A stretch of 64,000 nt of DNA from Streptococcus suis (GTDB lineage: Bacteria > Bacillota > Bacilli > Lactobacillales > Streptococcaceae): assembly GCA_024583055.1 (NCBI GenBank), contig CP102145.1, forward strand, positions 1 through 64,000, given 5' to 3'. Within the stretch, counting starts at the first letter, position 1. Every line of letters begins with the position of its first letter. The notes beneath the pieces are model-generated. The model worked only from the letters and a program-made list of their open reading frames with translations, searched no databases and had not been told where the DNA came from. Position numbers and translations under genes: made by a program. This document shows positions 18,925 to 27,274 of the stretch, piece after piece.

Positions 18925-18940
18925 TAGCGAGTCTCTTTCT
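18911..18940 (+). terminator. Terminator-like hairpin at the adhesin truncation point
   Basis: AGAGACT and AGTCTCT form a 7-bp stem around 12 nt, followed by a T-rich run. It spans the stop codon of the truncated adhesin. It may originally have ended the last gene of the element, now joined to the adhesin by deletion. Confidence 0.5.
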
Positions 18941-18955
18941 TGAAAAGTAGCTTTG

Positions 18956-18964
18956 TGGTATAAT
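18956..18964 (+). promoter_or_regulatory. Extended -10 promoter at the right end of the ICE
   Basis: TGgTATAAT, an extended -10 box, lies about 50 bp from the element edge and points outward to the NUDIX remnant and nagD-like gene. No good -35 is visible. Confidence 0.45.
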
Positions 18965-19010
18965 AAGGGTGTTTGCAGTGTAGAAAAATAGTGTCATTTA
19001 CTTGACATAA

Positions 19011-19343
19011 GAGGGTTGGTGCGATGTGGACCAGTCTGTCAAGGACAATGTGGTCAAGGAAGTAAAGGAAGAAGCGGGGCTGGATGTGGAGGCTCAACGT
19101 GTGGTGGCGATTTTGGACAAGCACAAGAACAATCCTGCCAAGTCTGCCCACCGTGTGATCAAGGTCTTCATTCTATGCCGTCTCCTTGGCGGAGAATTTC
19201 AGCCCAATTCGGAAACAGTTGCCAGTGGCTTTTTCAGTCTAGATGACTTACCACCGCTCTACCTTGGGAAAAATACAGCTGAGCAGTTAGCACTTTGCTT
19301 GGAAGCTAGTCAATCTGAGCATTGGGAAACACGATTTGATTAA
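19011..19343 (+). pseudogene. NUDIX hydrolase (MutT/ADP-ribose pyrophosphatase-like), 5' part removed by ICE insertion
   Basis: The reading frame resumes at about 19014 with GWCDVDQSVKDNVVKEVKEEAGLDVEAQ, the second half of the usual GG(W)...NUDIX box (REVKEEAG pattern). It continues through VIKVFILCRLLGGEF to the natural C-terminus. The N-terminal helix region and the start of the box are missing, and a TAA lies in frame at 19008-19010. The gene must have continued on the far side of the element. Without that half, no active pyrophosphatase should be made. The element thus used this gene as its integration site or was left there after rearrangement. Confidence 0.78.
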
Positions 19344-19352
19344 GGAGAAAGT

Positions 19353-20126
19353 ATGACCTATCAAGGATATTTGATCGATTTAGATGGGACGATCTATGAA
19401 GGGAAAAAGCGGATTCCTGCTGGTGAACGTTTTATTCATGGCTTGCAAGAACGTCAGATTCCCTATTTATTCGTGACTAACAATACCACCCGTCGTCCTG
19501 AGATGGTGCAGGCTATGTTGGCTGAAAACTTTAACATTGAGACACCGCTTGAAACCATCTATACAGCCAGTCTAGCGACAGTAGATTATATGAATGACTT
19601 GGGCAAGGAAAAGACAGTCTATGTCATTGGAGAAGACGGGCTCAAGTCTGCTATTTTTGAGGCAGGTTATGTGGAAGACACGGAAAATCCAGCCTATGTT
19701 GTTGTCGGTTTGGACACTCAGCTGACCTATGAAAAACTGACCATTGCCACCTTGGCTATTCAAAAGGGAGCTACCTTCATCGGTACCAATCCTGATTTGA
19801 ACATTCCGACTGAAAGAGGTCATTTGCCAGGAGCAGGCTCACTTATTGCGCTTTTGAAAGCTGCTAGCCGAGTAGAGCCGACCTTTATCGGTAAGCCTGA
19901 AGCCATTATCATGGACAAGGCTCTGGAGATTTTAGGGACGGAGCGTAGCCAAACGGTTATGGTCGGGGATAACTACCTGACAGATATTCGTGCAGGGATT
20001 GACAATGGATTTCCAACTCTTTTAGTCCTGACTGGATTTACCAAGCCAGAAGAAGTAGCAGACTTACCCCTGGCTCCAACCCATGTCCTCAACAGCCTAG
20101 ATGAATGGAGTTTTGATGAGAACTAA
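19353..20126 (+). CDS. HAD-IIA family phosphatase (NagD-like)
   Basis: A 257-residue HAD phosphatase. Motif I is [10 protein letters not shown] with the nucleophile Asp. Motif II lies in [12 protein letters not shown], motif III is the Lys in [13 protein letters not shown], and motif IV is [10 protein letters not shown]. The large C2-type cap is typical of NagD/4-nitrophenylphosphatase (TIGR01457) proteins, cytoplasmic house-cleaning enzymes for sugar phosphates and nucleotides. It follows a clear taaggagaaag. It lies 9 nt after the NUDIX remnant and overlaps the next gene, so it was probably co-transcribed with the NUDIX gene before the ICE arrived. Confidence 0.88.
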   Translation: MTYQGYLIDLDGTIYEGKKRIPAGERFIHGLQERQIPYLFVTNNTTRRPEMVQAMLAENFNIETPLETIYTASLATVDYMNDLGKEKTVYVIGEDGLKSAIFEAGYVEDTENPAYVVVGLDTQLTYEKLTIATLAIQKGATFIGTNPDLNIPTERGHLPGAGSLIALLKAASRVEPTFIGKPEAIIMDKALEILGTERSQTVMVGDNYLTDIRAGIDNGFPTLLVLTGFTKPEEVADLPLAPTHVLNSLDEWSFDEN

Positions 20127-20748
20127 GTTACAGATTATCGGAACGATTTTATTTGTCTTGTCGGCAGCAGTTCTAGGAACCATCTATCTAGCTTGGCTAG
20201 TTTATCCGCTTGAGATTTCTTTTTTGGGGTTGGAAAAAGTTGTTTACATGAAGTCATCAGATATTTCATATAATTTTAATATCTTGATGAACTATCTGAC
20301 CAATCCATTTGCCAAAGTGCTAGATATGCCCAATTTTTCCTCTTCAGCTGATGGTCTAAAACATTTCGCGGATGTCAAGCATCTCTTTCATCTGGCTCAA
20401 GGCATTTTCCTGATTAGTTTGCCTGCGGTTTTCTATTTTTGGAAAGAAATAGTGAGGAAAGGATATGGCAAGCTCTATCGAACTGTTTTTTTGTGGATGT
20501 CACTAGCTCCTTTGCTTATTGCATTAGTGGGCTTGCTGATTGGTTTTGATAGCTTTTTTGTTCTCTTCCATCACCTGCTCTTTCCAGGTGATTCGACCTG
20601 GCTCTTTGACCCACTGACAGACCCGGTCATTTATATACTTCCACAGGAATTTTTCCTTCATTGCTTTATCTTGTTTTTCGTTCTCTACGAGCTCTTTTCT
20701 TTGGCAATGCTGGCGTGGACAGTGAAATCTACCAGGAAAACTAACTAG
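20116..20748 (+). CDS. DUF1461/TIGR01906 family integral membrane protein
   Basis: About 210 residues with four hydrophobic segments. The conserved features are the long extracellular loop after the first helix (LNYLTNPF-type region: [21 protein letters not shown]) and a late [16 protein letters not shown] element. These define the TIGR01906 (PF07314) family, present in many Firmicutes next to the nagD-like gene; function unknown. The ATG preferred here is 5 nt after aatggag and overlaps the nagD-like gene by 11 nt. Confidence 0.82.
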   Translation: MRTKLQIIGTILFVLSAAVLGTIYLAWLVYPLEISFLGLEKVVYMKSSDISYNFNILMNYLTNPFAKVLDMPNFSSSADGLKHFADVKHLFHLAQGIFLISLPAVFYFWKEIVRKGYGKLYRTVFLWMSLAPLLIALVGLLIGFDSFFVLFHHLLFPGDSTWLFDPLTDPVIYILPQEFFLHCFILFFVLYELFSLAMLAWTVKSTRKTN

Positions 20749-20779
20749 GATAATTTTTCAGATTTATCATGAAAAATCA

Positions 20780-20808
20780 TTGACAAAGATAGTTTTTAGT
20801 AGTAAAAT
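20780..20808 (+). promoter_or_regulatory. rpsU promoter
   Basis: -35 TTGACA (20780-20785), 17-nt spacer, -10 TAAAAT (20803-20808), 33 nt upstream of the rpsU start codon. Confidence 0.85.
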
Positions 20809-20841
20809 AGTTAGGACTTTGAAATTGAGGGGAGTGAAAAA

Positions 20842-21018
20842 ATGTCAAAAACAGTAGTACGCAAGAACGAATCACTTGATGATGCTCTTCGTCGTTTCAA
20901 ACGTGCGGTTACTAAAGCTGGTACTCTTCAAGAAACACGTAAACGTGAATTCTACGAAAAACCATCTGTAAAACGTAAACGTAAATCAGAAGCAGCTCGC
21001 AAGCGTAAAAAATTCTAA
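20842..21018 (+). CDS. rpsU: 30S ribosomal protein S21
   Basis: 58 residues: [20 protein letters not shown] at the start and a lysine/arginine-rich tail with [10 protein letters not shown]. This is the full length of bS21, which sits near the anti-Shine-Dalgarno end of 16S rRNA and helps initiation. A strong gaggggagtg ribosome binding site, its own promoter and its own terminator make it monocistronic here. In many Firmicutes rpsU lies close to dnaG-rpoD; here galE and the opposing mscL lie in between. Confidence 0.97.
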
Positions 21019-21029
21019 TTGAATTTCAG

Positions 21030-21050
21030 ACAGCCTTCGGGCTGTTTTTT
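21030..21050 (+). terminator. rpsU terminator
   Basis: ACAGCC, TTCG tetraloop, GGCTGT, then a T run. Confidence 0.92.
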
Positions 21051-21051
21051 G

Positions 21052-21080
21052 TTTACATTTTAGGCGAAGTTTCATATAAT
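21052..21080 (+). promoter_or_regulatory. galE promoter
   Basis: -35 TTTACA (21052-21057), 17-nt spacer, -10 TATAAT (21075-21080). Confidence 0.8.
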
Positions 21081-21115
21081 GGATATACATTATTTGGACA
21101 TTCAAAGGAGTACCT

Positions 21116-22129
21116 ATGAGTATTTTAGTAACAGGTGGAGCAGGCTATATTGGTAGCCACACAGTGGTTGAATTGCAGAAATTGGGCAAAGATGTTGTCA
21201 TTGTCGACAACCTGTCTAATTCAAGCATTTTGGTCTTGGATCGCATTGAGGAAATCACAGGCAAACGTCCGACTTTTTATGAATTAGACGTAGCGGATAA
21301 GGACGCCCTCCGTGCGGTTTTTGAGAAAGAAACGATTGAGTCTGCTATTCATTTTGCAGGCTACAAGGCGGTCGGTGAGTCGGTTGAAAAACCAATCATG
21401 TACTATGAAAATAACATCATGTCAACGCTTGCCTTGGTCGAAGTCATGGCAGAATTTGGTGTCAAGAAGATTGTCTTCTCATCCAGCGCAACTGTCTATG
21501 GACTCAACAATCCATCACCGCTTGTGGAAACCATGCCAACCAGCGCAACCAATCCTTACGGTTATACCAAGGTCATGTTGGAACAAATCCTTCGTGATGT
21601 GGCGGTAGCAGATAGCGACTGGTCAGTGGCCCTTCTCCGTTATTTCAACCCAATCGGTGCCCACGAATCGGGTCTTATCGGTGAAGATCCCGCTGGTATT
21701 CCAAACAACCTCATGCCCTTTATCGCACAAGTTGCCGTTGGTAAACGTGCAGAGCTCAGCGTCTTTGGTAATGATTACGATACAGTGGACGGTACCGGTG
21801 TCCGTGACTATATCCACGTGATTGATTTGGCACTTGGTCATATCAAGGCTCTTGAGAAAATTTCTGGTGAGACTGGTGTTCATACCTATAATCTCGGCTC
21901 TGGTCAGGGAACCAGCGTACTAGAGTTGGTACAAGCCTTTGAAAAAGTCAATGGCGTGCCGGTACCTTATAAAATTGTTGACCGTCGCCCTGGCGATGTG
22001 GCAACCTGCTATGCCAACGCAGACAAGGCGCTAGCTGAACTCAATTGGAAAACCGAAAAAACCATTGAAGACATGTGCCGCGATACCTGGAACTGGCAGT
22101 CTAAAAATCCAAATGGATATGAAGGCTAA
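21116..22129 (+). CDS. galE: UDP-glucose 4-epimerase
   Basis: A 337-residue short-chain dehydrogenase. The NAD-binding loop is GGAGYIGSH (residues ~6-14), the Ser region is SSSATVYG, and the catalytic Tyr-X3-Lys is in NPYGYTKVMLE. It interconverts UDP-glucose and UDP-galactose, feeding capsule, teichoic acid and galactose metabolism. It is a single gene with its own promoter and terminator, not next to other gal genes, which suggests a constitutive role in making UDP-galactose for surface sugars. Confidence 0.95.
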   Translation: MSILVTGGAGYIGSHTVVELQKLGKDVVIVDNLSNSSILVLDRIEEITGKRPTFYELDVADKDALRAVFEKETIESAIHFAGYKAVGESVEKPIMYYENNIMSTLALVEVMAEFGVKKIVFSSSATVYGLNNPSPLVETMPTSATNPYGYTKVMLEQILRDVAVADSDWSVALLRYFNPIGAHESGLIGEDPAGIPNNLMPFIAQVAVGKRAELSVFGNDYDTVDGTGVRDYIHVIDLALGHIKALEKISGETGVHTYNLGSGQGTSVLELVQAFEKVNGVPVPYKIVDRRPGDVATCYANADKALAELNWKTEKTIEDMCRDTWNWQSKNPNGYEG

Positions 22130-22132
22130 GAA

Positions 22133-22165
22133 AAGATGTGAGCAATTGCTCACATCTTCTTTTTG
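22133..22165 (+). terminator. galE terminator
   Basis: AAGATGTGAGC, AATT, GCTCACATCTT is a perfect 11-bp stem followed by T-rich sequence. Confidence 0.9.
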
Positions 22166-22180
22166 TAATAGTGCAGAAGA

Positions 22181-22203
22181 AAAACAGGCACAGGGCCTGT
22201 TTC
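22181..22203 (-). terminator. mscL terminator
   Basis: Read on the minus strand: AAACAGGC, CCTGT, GCCTGTTTTT. It lies just past the mscL stop. Confidence 0.75.
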
Positions 22204-22216
22204 ACTATCTTATTGA

Positions 22217-22576
22217 TTATTTTTTCAACAAGTCGCGGATTTCTGCAAGCAATTCTTCTTGAGTTGGACCAGCAGGAGCAGCTTCTTTCTTAGGCATTGC
22301 TTTTTCTGCAGCTTTAACGATGAAGAAAAGAACAGTACCGATGATTAAGAAGTTGATAACAGCGCTCAAGAAGTTACCGTAAGTAACACCGTTCCAGCTC
22401 AAATCAGCAATCTTTTCTGCACCAGCAGCTTTCAAAGCTGGGTTCAACAAGAGGGGAGTAATCAAATCAGCAACGAATGAATCGATGATGGCTTTGAAGG
22501 CAGCACCGAAGATAACTGCGACAGCAAGGTCAATAACGTTACCTTGGAACAAAAATGCTTTTAAATCTTTCAACAT
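22217..22576 (-). CDS. mscL: Large-conductance mechanosensitive channel
   Basis: 119 residues. An N-terminal amphipathic helix (MLKDLKAFLFQGN) is followed by TM1 (VIDLAVAVIFGAAFKAIIDSFVADLI) with the small-residue pore lining, and TM2 (AVINFLIIGTVLFFIVKA). The C-terminal bundle has a charged helix (QEELLAEIRDLL). It opens under membrane tension as an osmotic safety valve and forms pentamers. It is divergent from dnaG, with a shared AT-rich intergenic region. Confidence 0.95.
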   Translation of the reverse strand: MLKDLKAFLFQGNVIDLAVAVIFGAAFKAIIDSFVADLITPLLLNPALKAAGAEKIADLSWNGVTYGNFLSAVINFLIIGTVLFFIVKAAEKAMPKKEAAPAGPTQEELLAEIRDLLKK

Positions 22577-22660
22577 ATCCTAAATATGTCCTTTCATAAA
22601 TTTTTACTCTATCTATTATATACACTTACATTTATTTTTCAAGTAATATGTCTCGAACAT

Positions 22661-22689
22661 TTTACATTTCTAGAAATTTGTTATACAAT
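22661..22689 (+). promoter_or_regulatory. dnaG-rpoD promoter
   Basis: -35 TTTACA (22661-22666), 17-nt spacer, -10 TACAAT (22684-22689), about 50 nt before dnaG. Confidence 0.8.
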
Positions 22690-22738
22690 ATAGAATGTTA
22701 AAATGTGCGTATTCTCTGTATTTGTGAGGAGGTGACCG

Positions 22739-24529
22739 ATGGTATCAAAAGAAAAAATCAATGATATTAAACAGGCTGTCAATATTGTTGATATTATCGG
22801 TGAGTCGGTTGCCCTGACCAAGGCTGGACGCAATTTTCTGGGACTTTGTCCCTTCCACGGTGAGAAAACTCCTTCCTTCAATGTGGTGGAGGATAAGCAA
22901 TTCTATCATTGTTTCGGCTGTGGGAAGTCAGGGGATGTCTTCAAGTTTATCGAGGAAATACAGGGCGTGACCTTTGGGGATGCGGTACAGATTGTCGCTC
23001 AAAAGGCGGGAATTGTCCTAGAAACCAGTCCGCAATTTCAGCGGGCTGAGAAAGTTGCCAATCCCAACCAGGTTCTCTACGATATTCACACTGAGGCAGC
23101 TAAGTTTTATCATGCCTTGCTCATGACGACCAAGATGGGAGAGGAAGCGAGAAACTATCTCCACCAGCGCGGCCTGACAGATGAAGTCATCAAAACCTTT
23201 CAAATAGGCCTGGCCCCTGACCAGCAAAATATCCTCTATCAAAAATTGTCCAGCCAGTTTGAGGAAGGCGCCCTCTTGCAATCGGGTCTTTTCCATCCTG
23301 GTGACCATAATAGAATCTATGATTCCTTCCACGGTAGAATTATTTTCCCCTTGACCGACGAATACGGTCGGGTTATTGCCTTTTCTGGTCGTGTCTGGAC
23401 AGAGACGGACCGGGAGAATAAGCAGCTGGCCAAGTACAAAAATTCGCGTAGCACTGTAATTTTCAATAAAAGTTACGAACTATATCATTTGGATAGGGCA
23501 AAAGCTGTCATCAAGAAACAGCACGAGGTCTATCTGATGGAGGGCTTTCTGGATGTTATTGCGGCCCATCGTGCAGGAATTGAGAATGCGGTAGCCTCTA
23601 TGGGAACGGCTTTGACCCGTGAGCACGTGACCCACCTGTCCAAGTATTGTAAGAAGGTTGTCCTGACCTATGATGGTGATAAGGCGGGACAGGCTGCTAC
23701 CATTAAGGCTTTGGACGAATTGCAGGATTTCCAAGTGGAGATTGTCAGTCTGCCAGACAATATGGACCCCGATGAGTTTTTGCAGAAGAACTCTGAGGTG
23801 GCTCTTGAGCAGGTTTTGACCAAATCGCGCATTAGTGCGGTTGAGTTTTTAATCAACTATCTCAAGCCGGAAAATCCTGATAATTTGCAGATGCAGATTG
23901 ATTTTGTGGAAAAAATTACCCCTATCATTGCCAAGGTTCAGTCTATTACGGCCCAGAATTCCTATATCTACAAGGTAGCAGACCTCTTGTCTGATTTTGA
24001 CTATGGTCAGGTGGAGCAGGCGGTCAACAACGTTCGCCTCACGCACCGCCAGCAACGCAGTCAGCAGGCCCAACAGTCCTTTTCTGAGGCAAAAAATTTG
24101 CCGGACCTGCAGGTTGTTCCGCGAGTGACTAGCTTGGTTCGGACAGAAAATCACCTGCTCTATCGGATGGCTGAACATCCCTACATTCTCAACGAATTTC
24201 GGCTGAGAGAGGATTTTGCCTTTGCGACGCCTGAATTGGAGGAACTCTTTCAGCTCTTGAAGAAGAATGGTGAGATTTCCAGCTTTGAATTATCCCAAGT
24301 CAGTGATAGTGCCCAACAGGCCTGGTACCGGGTCCTGGAAGAACGCTTGCCAGAGGAGGTTGCTACTCATGAAGTAGAGGAATTACTGGTCAGTCGGGAT
24401 CGAGAATTGCTAAAAAAAGAAAACCAGCATGCTGCACGAGCCATTCGTGAGCATTCCCATGTGGGAAATACAGACATTGCCCTTGATGAGTTGCAAGAAC
24501 TCCTCAATCGAAGAAAACAAATGGAGTAA
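22739..24529 (+). CDS. dnaG: DNA primase
   Basis: 596 residues. The N-terminal CHC2 zinc finger is visible as CPFH...HCFGCG (residues ~40-65). The TOPRIM catalytic core follows: [29 protein letters not shown] and [12 protein letters not shown], with acidic metal-binding residues. The C-terminal helicase-binding domain is shorter and less conserved. It makes RNA primers for replication with DnaB/DnaC helicase. gaggaggtgacc is a strong ribosome binding site. rpoD starts 2 nt after dnaG ends, forming the classic dnaG-rpoD operon. Confidence 0.97.
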   Translation: MVSKEKINDIKQAVNIVDIIGESVALTKAGRNFLGLCPFHGEKTPSFNVVEDKQFYHCFGCGKSGDVFKFIEEIQGVTFGDAVQIVAQKAGIVLETSPQFQRAEKVANPNQVLYDIHTEAAKFYHALLMTTKMGEEARNYLHQRGLTDEVIKTFQIGLAPDQQNILYQKLSSQFEEGALLQSGLFHPGDHNRIYDSFHGRIIFPLTDEYGRVIAFSGRVWTETDRENKQLAKYKNSRSTVIFNKSYELYHLDRAKAVIKKQHEVYLMEGFLDVIAAHRAGIENAVASMGTALTREHVTHLSKYCKKVVLTYDGDKAGQAATIKALDELQDFQVEIVSLPDNMDPDEFLQKNSEVALEQVLTKSRISAVEFLINYLKPENPDNLQMQIDFVEKITPIIAKVQSITAQNSYIYKVADLLSDFDYGQVEQAVNNVRLTHRQQRSQQAQQSFSEAKNLPDLQVVPRVTSLVRTENHLLYRMAEHPYILNEFRLREDFAFATPELEELFQLLKKNGEISSFELSQVSDSAQQAWYRVLEERLPEEVATHEVEELLVSRDRELLKKENQHAARAIREHSHVGNTDIALDELQELLNRRKQME

Positions 24530-24531
24530 AG

Positions 24532-25650
24532 ATGACAAATAAAAAAGACAAGAAAAATGAAGTGACCACTTTTGATGTCCAAGTTGCAGAATTTATCCGC
24601 AATCATAAAAAGCAGGGTTCTGCGACAGATGACGAAATCAATGACCAGCTTGTCATTCCTTTCACCTTGGATGCGGACGGCATCGATGACCTTCTTCAGC
24701 GTATCCAAGACGCAGGGATTTCTATTGTGGACAAGGAAGGAAATCCTTCTGCGCGTGCTATGCAGGTAGAGGAAGAGCCAGAACTTTCTGATGAGGAATT
24801 ACTTGGCAGCAACTCTGCCAAGGTCAATGACCCAGTTCGCATGTACCTCAAGGAAATCGGTGTTGTTCCCCTCTTGACCAACGAAGAAGAGCAGGAATTG
24901 GCGCTTGCTGTTGAGGCGGGCGATCCTGAGGCCAAGCAACGTTTGGCTGAGGCCAACCTGCGTTTGGTGGTATCTATTGCCAAGCGTTATGTTGGTCGTG
25001 GTATGCAGTTCCTTGATTTGATTCAAGAAGGCAATATGGGCTTGATGAAGGCCGTTGATAAATTTGATTACTCGAAAGGGTTCAAATTCTCGACCTATGC
25101 GACTTGGTGGATTCGTCAGGCCATTACCCGCGCCATTGCGGACCAGGCTCGTACCATCCGTATTCCTGTGCACATGGTGGAAACCATTAACAAGTTGGTC
25201 CGTGAGCAACGCAACCTCTTGCAGGAACTTGGCCAAGACCCAACGCCAGAACAAATTGCTGAGCGTATGGATATGACGCCTGAAAAAGTGCGTGAAATTT
25301 TGAAAATTGCTCAAGAGCCTGTGTCTCTGGAAACACCAATTGGTGAGGAAGATGACAGCCATTTGGGGGATTTCATCGAGGACGAAGTAATTGAAAATCC
25401 AGTTGATTACACAACCCGCGTCGTTCTCCGTGAACAATTGGACGAGGTTCTGGATACCTTGACTGACCGCGAGGAAAATGTTCTCCGCCTGCGCTTTGGA
25501 CTGGATGATGGAAAAATGCGCACCTTGGAAGATGTGGGCAAGGTCTTTAACGTAACCCGCGAACGCATCCGCCAAATCGAAGCCAAAGCCCTCCGCAAAC
25601 TCCGCCACCCATCTCGCAGCAAACCACTCAGAGATTTTATTGAGGATTGA
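24532..25650 (+). CDS. rpoD: Primary RNA polymerase sigma factor (sigma-70/SigA)
   Basis: 372 residues. Region 1.2 has [11 protein letters not shown]. Region 2 has [20 protein letters not shown] and [17 protein letters not shown] (core binding and -10 recognition). Region 3 follows. Region 4 has [14 protein letters not shown] and the -35-recognising helix-turn-helix [20 protein letters not shown]. It is the housekeeping sigma, consistent with the TTGACA/TATAAT promoters seen elsewhere in the window. The short region 1.1 is typical of streptococci. Co-transcribed with dnaG. Confidence 0.97.
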   Translation: MTNKKDKKNEVTTFDVQVAEFIRNHKKQGSATDDEINDQLVIPFTLDADGIDDLLQRIQDAGISIVDKEGNPSARAMQVEEEPELSDEELLGSNSAKVNDPVRMYLKEIGVVPLLTNEEEQELALAVEAGDPEAKQRLAEANLRLVVSIAKRYVGRGMQFLDLIQEGNMGLMKAVDKFDYSKGFKFSTYATWWIRQAITRAIADQARTIRIPVHMVETINKLVREQRNLLQELGQDPTPEQIAERMDMTPEKVREILKIAQEPVSLETPIGEEDDSHLGDFIEDEVIENPVDYTTRVVLREQLDEVLDTLTDREENVLRLRFGLDDGKMRTLEDVGKVFNVTRERIRQIEAKALRKLRHPSRSKPLRDFIED

Positions 25651-25670
25651 TTTTGTCTGGGAGACAAAAT
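25650..25670. repeat. Perfect 9-bp inverted repeat at the rpoD stop
   Basis: ATTTTGTCT, GGG, AGACAAAAT starts on the last base of the rpoD stop. Its right half recurs as a 25-bp direct copy (25655-25679 and 25986-26010) continuing into the next hairpin unit. It could act as an mRNA end structure for dnaG-rpoD. Confidence 0.6.
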
Positions 25671-25932
25671 CAACCGCTCGCTGAAAACAGGAAACGAGCG
25701 AGGGTTTGGGGGAGGTTTTTAACCGCTCCCCTTGAAATTAGAAAGGGAGCGTAACGCCCAGTGGGCTATTTTAACCGCTCGCTGAAAATAAGAAACGAGC
25801 GTACTCAATACCTGCTAAGAATTGAGAACGCAGGCTAACCACGTGGTGTTTTAACCCGAGCCTAGAAATAGGAAAGCGAGGCTAACCTCCGGGGGAGGTT
25901 TTGACACAAACTTCGTTTGTTTCATCTCCAAC

Positions 25933-25959
25933 CTTCAACAGTCTCCCAGACTGTTGAAG
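25933..25959. repeat. Perfect 12-bp inverted repeat, copy 1
   Basis: CTTCAACAGTCT, CCC, AGACTGTTGAAG. A near copy with a longer loop lies at 26141-26168. Confidence 0.7.
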
Positions 25960-26140
25960 CCTGCTTGAAAATAAGAGAGCAGGCTGTCTGGGAGACAAAA
26001 TCAACCGCTCCCCTTGAAATAGGAAAGGGAGCGTATGCCATTGGTACTTATCAGGTCGCTCGCTGAAAACTCTAAAGCGAGATAAGTCTAATGGACGTTT
26101 AGCGCGAGGATGCTGACTTTCGTCAGTTTTATTTCCCACT

Positions 26141-26168
26141 TTCAACAGTCTCTCCCCAGACTGTTGAA
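26141..26168. repeat. 11-bp inverted repeat, copy 2
   Basis: TTCAACAGTCT, 6-nt loop, AGACTGTTGAA, matching the arms of the repeat at 25933. Confidence 0.65.
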
Positions 26169-26430
26169 ACCCGCCCGAAAATAAGATAGTGTGCTAATGT
26201 CCGGTGAATTACAAGGATACTGATTTCCGTTAGTCTTAGAACGTAGACAAAATATGTTTTAGGTAAATAAAGTAAGTAGCTCTTCTAAGAAAAAATAAAA
26301 ATTTAGTTTATTTTGTGAGCGGAGCCCAAAAGAGACCTTGTCTACAAACTCAGACTGACTTCCGTTAGTCTTATTTCCCCGGGCTGTTGATACCAGTTAT
26401 ATTTTTAGCAAAGAAAGAGAGTGATTGAAA

Positions 26431-26754
26431 ATGGCTTATACAGAAGATCAGATTAAAGACATTCAGGAGCGTATTTTTCAAGCTCTTGAAGATGTGATTG
26501 ACCCAGAACTTGGGATCGATATTATCAATCTTGGTTTGGTCTACGAAATTCGTTTTATTGAGGGCAAGGCTGAAATTGACATGACCTTGACCACAATGGG
26601 CTGCCCTTTGGCTGATCTAATTACCGATCAAATTCATGATGTACTGAAGGATGTTCCTGAAGTAACAGAAGTAGATGTGAGACTGGTTTGGTCACCAGCT
26701 TGGACTGTTCAAAAAATGAGTCGTTATGCTCGAATTGCACTTGGGATTAAATAA
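26431..26754 (+). CDS. MIP18/SufT-like (DUF59) iron-sulfur cluster assembly protein
   Basis: 107 residues. Contains the DUF59 core: VIDPELGIDIINLGLVYEI and the conserved TTMGCPLADLI with its single cysteine. Relatives (SufT, PaaD, MIP18) help deliver iron-sulfur clusters to target proteins. Genes of this family commonly follow rpoD in streptococci. The ATG is used rather than the TTG two codons earlier; the upstream purine-rich aaagaaagagag is a weak ribosome binding site. Confidence 0.88.
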   Translation: MAYTEDQIKDIQERIFQALEDVIDPELGIDIINLGLVYEIRFIEGKAEIDMTLTTMGCPLADLITDQIHDVLKDVPEVTEVDVRLVWSPAWTVQKMSRYARIALGIK

Positions 26755-26757
26755 TTA

Positions 26758-26787
26758 AACAGTCTCGAATATTGAGACTGTTTTTTC
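26758..26787 (+). terminator. Terminator after the SufT-like gene
   Basis: AACAGTCTC, 7-nt loop, GAGACTGTT, then a T run. Confidence 0.92.
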
Positions 26788-26838
26788 TGTTTTTGTACGG
26801 ATTTTTTTGACAATTTTGTTGAAACTATCAAAAAGTTC

Positions 26839-26867
26839 TTGCTAAATAGTAGGAATGATGGTACACT
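26839..26867 (+). promoter_or_regulatory. Promoter of the speA leader
   Basis: -35 TTGCTA (26839-26844), 17-nt spacer, -10 TACACT (26862-26867) with an extended TGg just upstream. Predicted start is near 26874, about 400 nt before speA. Confidence 0.65.
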
Positions 26868-26873
26868 TATCAT

Positions 26874-27233
26874 GCCTAGGAAAAGTTATTAAACCTATTC
26901 TAGCAAATATCAGACCTATATGGGATGAGTAGCTCCGCTATTGATCATAACCGAAGCCTACGGACAGGCGGGTCGAATGCCGAAGCGTGGCGTAAGCCAC
27001 ATTATTGATAGGGTTAAAAGCCTACATTTTATAAGTTGATGTTGGGAAGTTTTTCCTAATTTCTAATTTTGTCAGTGTGGTGAAAGCACACGTCATCTTG
27101 TGAAACGGTCAATAAAGTACGTATATATTTGCACTGGAGAGTAGGAAACGGTAGGCACATAAACTCAAGAGAAGAATAAAAAACGTCAATTTGGATTGTA
27201 GAGCAGGATGAACCCTGCTCTTTTTGCTTTTTT
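26874..27233 (+). ncRNA. Unassigned structured leader or small RNA upstream of the polyamine operon
   Basis: About 360 nt with no credible ORF, between a good promoter and a strong terminator. Visible structure: a closing helix AACCTAT with ATAGGGTT (one bulge) spanning roughly 26893-27017; inside it GCCT/AGGC around ACGGAC, and GTGGC, gtaa, GCCAC. The second half has GTGTG/CACAC around gtgaaag and ends with the 27201 terminator. I compared it by eye with T-box, lysine, glycine, manganese, guanidine, TPP, FMN, SAM and glmS RNAs, and with RNase P, SRP and 6S RNA, and could not match it. It may be an attenuating leader for speA or an independent RNA. Confidence 0.5.
27201..27233 (+). terminator. 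Terminator/attenuator before speA
   Basis: GAGCAGG, 6-nt loop, CCTGCTC, then TTTTTGCTTTTTT. It lies 42 nt upstream of speA and behind the leader promoter, so the operon depends either on read-through here or on another promoter. Confidence 0.88.
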
Positions 27234-27274
27234 AAAAAAGTGTAGGAGTCCATCAAGCAAAGGAGTTTTTCAAT

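Larger units (their letters stand above)
25650..26372. repeat. Array of related hairpins with conserved loop and variable stems
   Basis: About 720 non-coding bases between rpoD and the SufT-like gene. At least nine units share an A-rich loop, GAAA(N2-4)GAAA-like, flanked by inverted arms that differ from unit to unit but keep pairing. Arms: GCTCG/CGAGC (25676-25699), GCTCCC/GGGAGC (25725-25750), GCTCG/CGAGC (25777-25800), CCTGC/GCAGG (25811-25834), AGCCT/AGGCT (25859-25883), GCCTGCT/AGCAGGC (25959-25984), GCTCCC/GGGAGC (26007-26032), CTCGCT/AGCGAG (26059-26081) and a degenerate copy near 26170-26195. Most begin aacc and end gtaac or ctaacc. Longer palindromes and TTAGTCTTA-type repeats are interspersed. 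The open frames across it are not credible genes. Confidence 0.75.

Noticed and set aside
24799..25608. 269-codon open frame antisense to rpoD
   Set aside because: It is a shadow of the strongly conserved sigma factor gene.
25882..26145. 87-codon frame on the minus strand in the hairpin array
   Set aside because: It runs through the inverted repeats, has low-complexity composition and no ribosome binding site.
25650..26372. CRISPR array
   Set aside because: Units are hairpins with different stems, no identical direct repeats at fixed spacing, and no cas genes are near.
26874..27233. RNase P RNA, 6S RNA, T-box or known riboswitch
   Set aside because: None of the conserved cores I can recall is present, so it was left unassigned.
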